Assembly: GCA_023457435.1 (NCBI GenBank)
Contig: JAEWLS010000008.1
Span: 1-12,780 of the forward strand
Length of the DNA stretch: 12,780 bases
From: Pseudomonadota bacterium
Lineage (GTDB): Bacteria; Pseudomonadota; Alphaproteobacteria; Rhizobiales; Rhizobiaceae
Reading direction: 5' to 3'
Below the pieces are notes generated by a model. The model saw nothing but the letters and a program-made list of their open reading frames with translations, did no database searches and was not told the DNA's origin. Position numbers and translations under genes: made by a program. Shown here one piece after another: positions 8,230-12,780 of the stretch; within the stretch, counting starts at the first letter, position 1, and every line of letters starts with the position of its first letter.

Positions 8230-8628
8230 ATGACCAACAGCATCCTTCTCGTCGCCCGCGTTCTCCTTTCCTTCATGTTCATCATGGCGGGCGCGCAGAA
8301 GTTCACCGACCTTGCCGGGACGGCCGGATACATCTCCTCCGTGGGCCTGCCCGCGGGCTCGCTGCTCGCCCCCCTGTCGGGCGTGCTCGAGGTCGTCGCC
8401 GGCCTGTTCATCCTCGTCGGCTTCCAGACCCGAATCGCCGCGTGGGCGCTGGCGCTGTTCTGCGTCGTTGCGGCTGCCTTCTTCCACTACGCGCCGGCCG
8501 ACATGATGCAGACGCTGCTGTTCACCAAGAACCTCACCATCGCCGGCGGCCTCCTGGCGCTGTCGGTTGCGGGTGCCGGCGCCTGGTCGCTCGACGCGCG
8601 TCGCGGCGGTGCGCTGGCTGCAGCCTGA
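8230..8628 (+). CDS. DoxX-family small membrane protein
   Basis: Product of 132 residues with four predicted membrane segments at about 5-22, 43-64, 68-86 and 100-117, the DoxX layout. Family landmarks are FIMAGAQKFTDLAG (17-30), the LSGVLEVVAGLFILVGF region (49-65), the FFHYAPADMM loop (84-93) and the KNLTIAGGLLAL stretch (100-111). DoxX-family proteins are inner-membrane proteins of loosely defined role, some tied to redox or thiol stress; no specific function can be assigned. The frame is open back to an ATG at 8149, but that extension is polar and Arg-rich and unlike the family. The ATG at 8230 has GGAG 6 bases upstream and gives a normal N-terminus, so it is chosen. It lies 139 bp after fumC and converges on hisG. 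Confidence 0.9.
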   Translation: MTNSILLVARVLLSFMFIMAGAQKFTDLAGTAGYISSVGLPAGSLLAPLSGVLEVVAGLFILVGFQTRIAAWALALFCVVAAAFFHYAPADMMQTLLFTKNLTIAGGLLALSVAGAGAWSLDARRGGALAAA

Positions 8629-8753
8629 CAACACTAGACGCTCATCTCCCTTCCTGGCCGGTGCTATCCTAGCGCACCGGTCGGGGAGGGGGATAAATGC
8701 CGCTCCTGCTTCTGCGTAAGGGCAGGGGCGATCTCGCTGGACGGGCGGCGCGG
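8629..8753. other. Convergent spacer between doxX and hisG with two stem-loops
   Basis: CCGGTGC (8658-8664) pairs with GCACCGG (8674-8680) around a 9-base loop. Beyond a few unpaired bases, CTCCC-type and GGGAG-type flanks (about 8646-8650 and 8688-8692) could lengthen it. A second dyad is at 8701-8709 with 8722-8730, with one non-Watson-Crick pair. Neither is followed by a T run on either strand. They probably serve as structured 3' ends for the two opposing transcripts. No gene is visible here. Confidence 0.45.
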
Positions 8754-9446
8754 CTAGGACCCCAGCGCCGCGGCGATCTCGCGGATGGTAGCCTCATCGG
8801 CGGCGGCGCGCGGCTTCCTCGATGCCACGAGACAGGCTTCCGAGCGCAGGATCACCCCGTCGGACAGCACCTTCAGGTGATTGGCGCGCAGCGTCGAGCC
8901 GCTGGTGGTGATGTCGACGATCACATCGGCGGAGCCCGCCGCCGGGGCACCCTCCGTGGCGCCAAGGCTTTCGACGATCCGGTAGACCTGGATGCCGTGC
9001 TGGCGGGTGAAGAAGCCCTGTGTCAGCCGCCAGTACTTGGTAGCGATGCGCAGCCGGCGGCCATGGCGCTGGCGGAAGTCGGCGGCGACGTCGTCGAGAT
9101 CGGCCATCGTGTCGACGTCGAGCCAGACGTCGGGCACCGCCACGACGACGTCGGCGCGGCCGAAGCCGAGGCGGGCGGCGATCTCCACCCTCTGGTCGAC
9201 ATCGGCGATGGTCTCTCGCACCAGATCCTCTCCGGTGACGCCGAGATCGACCGCGCCGGCTGCAAGCTCGCGAGCGATCTCGGAGGCTGACAGGAGCACG
9301 ATCTCGACGTCGCTGCGGCCGGCGATGGTGGCACGGTATCGGCGCGGATCGTCCGGCTCGACGATGGCGAGCCCAGCCGCCGCAAGCCGCTCGGCGGTCT
9401 GTTCCTTGAGCCGACCTTTCGACGGCAGGGCGAAAGAGACGGTCAT
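8754..9446 (-). CDS. hisG: ATP phosphoribosyltransferase catalytic subunit, short form HisG
   Basis: First enzyme of histidine synthesis: joins ATP and PRPP to give phosphoribosyl-ATP. The 230 residues correspond to the short form (HisG_S), which lacks the C-terminal ACT-like regulatory domain of long HisG and needs HisZ. The N-terminus LPSKGRLKEQT (7-17) is typical, as are DLGVTGEDLV (67-76) and the PRPP-binding signature DVIVDITTSGSTLRANHL (174-191), followed by SEACLVASR (202-210). The frame is open far upstream, but the ATG at 9446 overlaps the hisZ stop as ATGA and gives a normal N-terminus. It is the last gene of hisS-hisZ-hisG. Because HisG is feedback-inhibited by histidine through HisZ in known systems, the same is expected here. 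Confidence 0.96.
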   Translation of the reverse strand: MTVSFALPSKGRLKEQTAERLAAAGLAIVEPDDPRRYRATIAGRSDVEIVLLSASEIARELAAGAVDLGVTGEDLVRETIADVDQRVEIAARLGFGRADVVVAVPDVWLDVDTMADLDDVAADFRQRHGRRLRIATKYWRLTQGFFTRQHGIQVYRIVESLGATEGAPAAGSADVIVDITTSGSTLRANHLKVLSDGVILRSEACLVASRKPRAAADEATIREIAAALGS

Positions 9447-10576
9447 AGCCCGGCCCCTCCGCCGCGAGCTTCCTCGATGCGGTCGATCCAGGCCGAGAAT
9501 CCGACGCCCGGAATAGGCGACCTGGCGCCGAGCAGGGTCAGCAGGCGGTCGTAGCGGCCGCCGCCGACGAGCGGGCGCGCGGCACCCGGGAGGCTGATCT
9601 CGAAAACCAGGCCGGTATAATAGTCGAGCGGGCGGCCGAAGCCGGCGTCGTAGGCAAGTGTGGTCAGATCCAGCCCGTGCGCACCGATCTTTTCGGCGCG
9701 CGCCGAAAAGCGCGTCAGCGCCGGTCCGAGCGAAATCGACGCCGAGCGGGCGAACGCTTCGAGCCGTGCCGCCGCATCGGCGAGCGGCACGCGTATCGAC
9801 AGAAATGTTTCGAGCGCGGCCAGCGCCTCGTCCGACAGGCGCACGCTGCGCAGATCGGACTTTTCGAGGAGCCGCCGCGCGATCTCGATCGGGGCACGAC
9901 CCGCGCCCGGCGAGATGCCTGCGGCCTCCATGCGGTGCGCGACCAGGGCGGCGAGCGGCTCCGGCTCGCCGGCCATCACGAGAGCCGCCGCATCGTCGTC
10001 CAGTGCGCCGTTCCTGGGCGGATTCTTGAGGTCGGCGAGCGCGACTTTCAGCGCATCGGCCGAGCCGAAGGCGCGTGCCAGCCGTTTCTGCCAGCCGCGG
10101 GGCAGGCCGAGCGCGGCGAGAACGGCTTCGAACACCGACTGGTCGCCGACGAGGATGCGCGGCACGGCGCCGGGGAGGGCGCGCTCGATCAGCGCCGCCG
10201 CATCGGCAATCGAGCGCGCGTCGGCGGCAGCCTGGTCGGTCTCGCCGAGATCCTCGATGCCGGCCTGCAGAAATTCGTTGCGGCCCTGCCGCTGCTGGCG
10301 GAAGACGGTGCCGAGATAGCCGTAGCGGCGCGGCGTCGCGGCATTCGTCGCAATATGGTCGAGGCAAACCGGGATGGTGAACTCCGGCCGCAGGCACAGC
10401 GCTTCGCCGGTCTCGCTTTCGGTAAGGAAGATGCGGCGTCGCAGGTCTTCGCCCGCCATGTCGAGAAACGGGTCGGCCGGCTGGATCATCGGCACGTCGA
10501 CAAGCGGCGCGCCGCGCTCGGCGAGCAGGGCGAGGATGTCGTCGGCGAAGGCGGGCAGGGCGGCCGCGCCCATCAT
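9443..10576 (-). CDS. hisZ: ATP phosphoribosyltransferase regulatory subunit HisZ
   Basis: HisRS paralogue that does not charge tRNA; it forms a hetero-octamer with short HisG, activating it and mediating histidine feedback. The 377 residues keep the class II synthetase core: LRPEFTIPVC (62-71), a motif 2 region starting YLGTVFRQQRQGRNEF (87-102), GRPLDYYTG (314-322), GGGRYDRL (338-345) and a motif 3-like PGVGFSAWIDRI (356-367). It ends right after motif 3, without the anticodon-binding domain present in the adjacent HisRS, which is the hallmark of HisZ. Two tandem ATGs overlap the hisS stop: 10576 (ATGA overlap) and 10573 (TGATG). GGAG lies 5 or 8 bases upstream respectively, so either works; the product differs by one residue. 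The frame extends upstream to 10777, but that part is antiparallel hisS sequence in another frame. Confidence 0.94.
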   Translation of the reverse strand: MMGAAALPAFADDILALLAERGAPLVDVPMIQPADPFLDMAGEDLRRRIFLTESETGEALCLRPEFTIPVCLDHIATNAATPRRYGYLGTVFRQQRQGRNEFLQAGIEDLGETDQAAADARSIADAAALIERALPGAVPRILVGDQSVFEAVLAALGLPRGWQKRLARAFGSADALKVALADLKNPPRNGALDDDAAALVMAGEPEPLAALVAHRMEAAGISPGAGRAPIEIARRLLEKSDLRSVRLSDEALAALETFLSIRVPLADAAARLEAFARSASISLGPALTRFSARAEKIGAHGLDLTTLAYDAGFGRPLDYYTGLVFEISLPGAARPLVGGGRYDRLLTLLGARSPIPGVGFSAWIDRIEEARGGGAGL

Positions 10577-12054
10577 CCCCGCTCCGCCTTCTGCGCCTCG
10601 ATCACGCGCCGCACGGCCTCGACCAGCTCGCTCTCGGGCACCGAGAACTGCGCCGGGCGGGAGTCGCGCCATTCGGCGTGGTCGGCGATCTCGGCGGCGG
10701 CTTTCGCGCCGGCGACGAGGTCCTTGATGGTCACTTCGCCTTTCGCCCGTTCGTCGCCGCCCTGGATGACGACGCAAGGAGCGCCGCGGCGGTCGGCGTA
10801 TTTCATCTGCGCCTTCATGCCGGCGCCGCCGAGGTAGAGTTCGGAGCGGATGCCGGCTGCGCGGAGTGAGGCGACCATCTTCTGGTAGCGGCCGAGGCTC
10901 TCGGTGTCCTTGTCCATGACCAGCACGACGACCGGCGCGACGATTTCGGTGCCTTCGAGCTTGCCGAGGTTCTTCAGCGCGGCGGTGAGCCGCGACACGC
11001 CGATGGAGAAGCCGGTGGCCGGCACCGGTTCGCCGCGGAAGCGCGAGACGAGACCGTCATACCGCCCGCCGCCGGCGACCGAGCCGAAGCGCACGGTCTC
11101 GCCGTCCTCGTTGACGACCGGGAAGGTGAGCTCGGCCTCGTAGACCGGGCCGGTGTAGTATTCGAGGCCGCGGACGACGGAGCGATCCATGACAATCCGG
11201 TCAGCATAATAGCCAGCGGATCGAACAAGGGCCTCGATTTCGGCCAGCTCCTTTGATCCTTCATTGAAGAACTGACTTGCCCGAACAGCCGCATTTGCGT
11301 GCCCCGCATCCGCTAACTCAGGAGAAGCAGTCGCATAAAGCACCGACTCCGCTTGAACATCAGCCAGCCCCGCGCCCTTCGTGAAGTCGCCACTCTCGTC
11401 CAGCCGGCCCTTGCCAAGCAATTGCCGCACGCCGTCCGGCCCGAACTTGTCTAGCTTGTCGATCGCTCGCAGCACGCCGAGCTTCTGGCCGGCGTCGGTG
11501 ACGCCAATCGCCTCCATCACCCCGTCGAGCACCTTGCGGTTGTTCACGCGGATCACGTAATCCCCGCGCTTGATGCCGACGGCCTCCAGCGTGTCCGCCA
11601 TCATCATCGCCATTTCGGCGTCGGCCGCGACGCCGGGCGTGCCGACGATGTCGGCGTCGAACTGCATGAACTGCCTGAACCGCCCCGGCCCCGGCTTCTC
11701 GTTGCGGAACACCCAACCCGAGCGGTAGCTGCGATAGGGTTTGGGCAGCTGCTCGAAATTCTCCGCGACGAAGCGCGCAAGCGGCGCGGTGAGGTCGTAG
11801 CGCAGCGACAGCCACTGCTCGTCGTCGTCCTGGAACGAGAACACGCCCTCGTTGGGCCGGTCCTGGTCGGGCAGGAACTTGCCGAGCGCGTCGGTATATT
11901 CGATGAGCGGCTGCTCGACCGGCTCGAAGCCGTAAAGTTCGTAGACGGCGCGGATCTTGGCAGTCATCGCGTCGACGGCGCGGATGTCGGCGGCATGGCG
12001 GTCGGCGAAGCCCCGCGGCAGCCGCGCCTTCATCCTGTCCGTCTTGTCCGCCAT
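10573..12054 (-). CDS. hisS: Histidine--tRNA ligase, eukaryote-like alphaproteobacterial type
   Basis: Cytosolic class II synthetase attaching histidine to tRNA-His, 493 residues. The ATP/histidine sites are intact: LRYDLTAPLARFVAEN (84-99), motif 2 region with GWVFRNEKPGPGRFRQFMQF (113-132), histidine motif RGLEYYTG (295-302), GGGRYDGL (328-335), motif 3 GFSIGVSR (348-355). The anticodon-binding domain follows (about 371-455). The RYDLTxP block resembles eukaryotic/archaeal HisRS; typical bacterial enzymes such as E. coli's have an RPEGTA-type block there. Eukaryote-like HisRS, acquired laterally and tied to a tRNA-His lacking the usual G-1, is known in many alphaproteobacteria. The ATG at 12054 gives a family-like start (MADKTDRMKARLPRGFAD), with GGGA 7 bases upstream. 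The stretch encoding about residues 227-288 is clearly lower in GC than its flanks. First gene of the operon; its stop overlaps hisZ. Confidence 0.96.
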   Translation of the reverse strand: MADKTDRMKARLPRGFADRHAADIRAVDAMTAKIRAVYELYGFEPVEQPLIEYTDALGKFLPDQDRPNEGVFSFQDDDEQWLSLRYDLTAPLARFVAENFEQLPKPYRSYRSGWVFRNEKPGPGRFRQFMQFDADIVGTPGVAADAEMAMMMADTLEAVGIKRGDYVIRVNNRKVLDGVMEAIGVTDAGQKLGVLRAIDKLDKFGPDGVRQLLGKGRLDESGDFTKGAGLADVQAESVLYATASPELADAGHANAAVRASQFFNEGSKELAEIEALVRSAGYYADRIVMDRSVVRGLEYYTGPVYEAELTFPVVNEDGETVRFGSVAGGGRYDGLVSRFRGEPVPATGFSIGVSRLTAALKNLGKLEGTEIVAPVVVLVMDKDTESLGRYQKMVASLRAAGIRSELYLGGAGMKAQMKYADRRGAPCVVIQGGDERAKGEVTIKDLVAGAKAAAEIADHAEWRDSRPAQFSVPESELVEAVRRVIEAQKAERG

Positions 12055-12096
12055 GATCGTATCCCGAGCAAATCCGCGCCTCGGCGGCGCGCGCGG

Positions 12097-12125
12097 TTCC
12101 TAGACCGCTGACGCCAAGCCGACAA
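12097..12125 (-). promoter_or_regulatory. Candidate promoter of the hisS-hisZ-hisG operon
   Basis: On the minus strand TTGTCG (12120-12125) and TAGGAA (12097-12102) are 17 bases apart, matching 4 and 3 of 6 consensus positions. A start near 12090 would give a leader of about 36 bases with GGGA before the hisS ATG. No attenuator, T-box or run of histidine codons is visible in the leader. A tentative call. Confidence 0.3.
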
Positions 12126-12176
12126 GCTCTTAGGCCGCCACGCCCCGTTTCCGGTCTGGCCGTTGAGCAGGAAGGA

Positions 12177-12238
12177 GGACGGGCGGCCGGTCGGTCGCTC
12201 GTAGATTAGTGTGTATGCGGCCTTGCGGCCGCCCGTCC
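12177..12238. repeat. 12-bp perfect inverted repeat with alternative inner hairpin
   Basis: GGACGGGCGGCC (12177-12188) and GGCCGCCCGTCC (12227-12238) are exact reverse complements, 38 bases apart. The right arm can instead pair locally: GCGGCC (12217-12222) with GGCCGC (12227-12232) around TTGC. The two pairings exclude one another. The loop includes an AT-richer patch (GTAGATTAGTGTGTAT). Confidence 0.75.
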
Positions 12239-12244
12239 GGTGTT

Positions 12245-12279
12245 CTGCCCTGCGGCACGCCCCGGCGGGTGCCGGGCAG
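12245..12279. repeat. Hairpin with one bulge
   Basis: CTGCCC (12245-12250) pairs with GGGCAG (12274-12279), and GGCAC (12254-12258) with GTGCC (12269-12273), leaving TGC (12251-12253) as a bulge and a 10-base GC-rich loop. It follows the preceding dyad by only 6 bases. Confidence 0.65.
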
Positions 12280-12295
12280 CGTGTGGTTCCGCAAG

Positions 12296-12311
12296 GCCCG
12301 GACGTCCGGGC
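12296..12311. repeat. 16-bp perfect palindrome
   Basis: GCCCGGACGTCCGGGC is its own reverse complement with no spacer. Such a gapless palindrome fits a protein-binding site or the tip of a cruciform better than an RNA hairpin, which needs a loop. It may simply be the third dyad of the surrounding repeat. Confidence 0.75.
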
Positions 12312-12330
12312 TCAAGGCCCAGCCGCGCTA

Positions 12331-12477
12331 CCGATTGCGCAGCCCATCCGGCACCGGCCTCCGCCCGACTGTTCGGTGCGCACCCGTCTCCCGTGCGAAG
12401 GCGGGGGGAGTATGGGGGAGGTGGAGAGGGTGTGGATAGAATTTCGCGAGGCCGTTGCGGCAACGCGGCGACGTCTT
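12331..12477. other. Noncoding spacer with a G-rich tract
   Basis: No gene is supported. From about 12398 to 12433 the plus strand is strongly purine/G-rich, with G runs at 12403-12408, 12414-12418 and 12428-12430. Only three runs reach three or more, so a canonical four-run quadruplex is not met. Upstream, CTCCC (12388-12392) can pair with GGGAG (12406-12410). The tract looks like part of the same mosaic of intergenic repeats that continues to the right. Confidence 0.4.
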
Positions 12478-12637
12478 CCCTTCTCCCCTTTTGGGAGAAG
12501 GTGGATCGGCACGTAGTGCCGAGACGGATGAGGGGTGCTGGACAGAACGCCAGCGTCTCATTTCTTCCAACACCCCTCATCCGACTTCGCTCTCGCTTCG
12601 CTCGGCTCGGCCACCTTCTCCCACAAGGGGAGAAGGG
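12478..12637. repeat. 160-bp composite palindrome, rhizobial intergenic mosaic type
   Basis: Two related units face each other. Left unit: CTTCTCCC/GGGAGAAG hairpin (12480-12500), GTGG, a second hairpin TCGGCAC-GTA-GTGCCGA (12506-12522), then CGGATGAGGGGTG (12525-12537). Right unit, inverted: CACCCCTCATCCG (12571-12583), a CTTCGCTCTCGCTTCG tract, CCACCTTCTCCC (12611-12622) and AAGGGGAGAAG (12625-12635). Long-range pairing is exact over 12 bp (12493-12504 with 12611-12622), 11 bp (12480-12490 with 12625-12635) and 13 bp (12525-12537 with 12571-12583). The centre is a 33-base spacer. The CTTCTCCC...GGATGAGGGGTG pattern resembles intergenic palindromes widespread in rhizobia (RIME-like); the exact family is not verified. 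Translated frames over it are spurious. Confidence 0.85.
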
Positions 12638-12722
12638 GGAGCGCGCGGCATCTACGTCGTGCGTGGCTGGAACACTGCAGATCGTGCGATGCTTTGCGGC
12701 CGACCGCTCCTCCCCCTCACTT
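12638..12722. other. Short spacer between repeats, no gene seen
   Basis: No start with Shine-Dalgarno, no strong dyad and no RNA gene are visible. The CTCCTCCCCCTC stretch at its right end probably belongs to the following repeat. Confidence 0.4.
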
Positions 12723-12774
12723 GCGATTTCTAGCACTTAGCGTCGCTGCGCTTTGGCTAAGATGCTGAAATCGC
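12723..12774. repeat. Imperfect hairpin, likely part of a further intergenic repeat
   Basis: GCGATTTC (12723-12730) pairs with GAAATCGC (12767-12774), AGC (12732-12734) with GCT (12764-12766), and CTTAGC (12736-12741) with GCTAAG (12756-12761), with single-base or small bulges between. That gives 17 pairs around a 14-base loop. It is AT-richer than its surroundings. The pyrimidine-rich flanks (TCCTCCCCCTC before, TTTCTC after) suggest the repeat continues past the window edge. Confidence 0.65.
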
Positions 12775-12780
12775 TTTCTC

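Larger units (their letters stand above)
12126..12330. other. GC-rich, highly structured noncoding segment upstream of hisS
   Basis: This stretch contains three nested or successive dyads (listed separately at 12177-12238, 12245-12279 and 12296-12311), dense for 205 bp. Short frames exist on both strands, the neatest a 61-codon minus-strand frame with a TTG start at 12315, but it has no Shine-Dalgarno and its amino acid content is Arg/Pro-rich and low in hydrophobic residues. I take it as a structured repeat or an unrecognised RNA, not a gene. It lies just outside the probable hisS promoter. I do not recognise it as a named RNA family. Confidence 0.5.

Noticed and set aside
6519..8411. Minus-strand open frame of 630 codons opposite fumC and doxX
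   Set aside because: It covers a complete fumarase with all catalytic motifs and extends into the doxX region; its translation has no domain-like features.
12130..12315. 61-codon minus-strand frame in the structured segment
   Set aside because: TTG start, no Shine-Dalgarno, Arg/Pro-rich, and it coincides with inverted repeats. Codon use in its first half looks gene-like, so it may deserve a conservation check, but I cannot support it as a gene.
12403..12430. G-quadruplex on the plus strand
   Set aside because: Only three G runs of three or more are present; a canonical four-run motif is not met.
12206..12768. Several overlapping short frames on both strands in the repeat region
   Set aside because: Open frames on both strands arise from the palindromic GC-rich repeats; none has a ribosome site or domain.

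Overview
The window looks like chromosomal, high-GC DNA from an alphaproteobacterium of the Rhizobiales, most likely a Mesorhizobium/Aminobacter-type Phyllobacteriaceae (an inference from protein style and gene order, not a database result). Pointers are the short-form HisG with a HisZ partner, a HisRS of the eukaryote-like type known from this class, GroEL with a GGM-rich tail, and intergenic palindromes of the kind common in rhizobia.

Layout. Positions 1-863 hold the 3' half of groEL, followed by a strong intrinsic terminator (899-930). A small yqaA-type membrane protein gene (965-1417) follows and ends directly against the stop codon of the opposing liv operon. Positions 1418-6519, minus strand, are a complete five-gene branched-chain/hydrophobic amino acid ABC importer, transcribed as binding protein, livG, livF, livH, livM. 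The last four genes are translationally coupled or nearly so, and a stem-loop separates the binding-protein gene from the rest. A 170-bp divergent spacer (6520-6689) carrying a 9-bp inverted repeat separates it from fumC (6690-8090, plus), which is followed by doxX (8230-8628, plus). Positions 8754-12054, minus strand, are the hisS-hisZ-hisG operon with 4-nt overlaps at both junctions. Convergent transcription of doxX and hisG meets in a 125-bp spacer with stem-loops.

Positions 12055-12780 contain no gene I can support. They hold a weak hisS promoter candidate, then a GC-rich highly structured segment (about 12126-12330), a G-rich tract, a 160-bp composite palindrome made of two inverted related units (12478-12637), and a further imperfect hairpin near the window edge (12723-12774). 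This is a mosaic of rhizobial-type intergenic repeats.

How the genes work together. groEL is the folding machine and fumC a TCA-cycle enzyme; the liv operon imports amino acids. hisS, hisZ and hisG link histidine activation with the first step of histidine synthesis: HisZ is a catalytically repurposed HisRS paralogue that serves as the regulatory subunit of the short HisG. Most of the window is ordinary housekeeping DNA. The points worth a second look are the structured intergenic segment upstream of hisS, the eukaryote-like HisRS, a low-GC patch inside hisS, and a possible leaderless yqaA. I found no convincing new multi-gene system.
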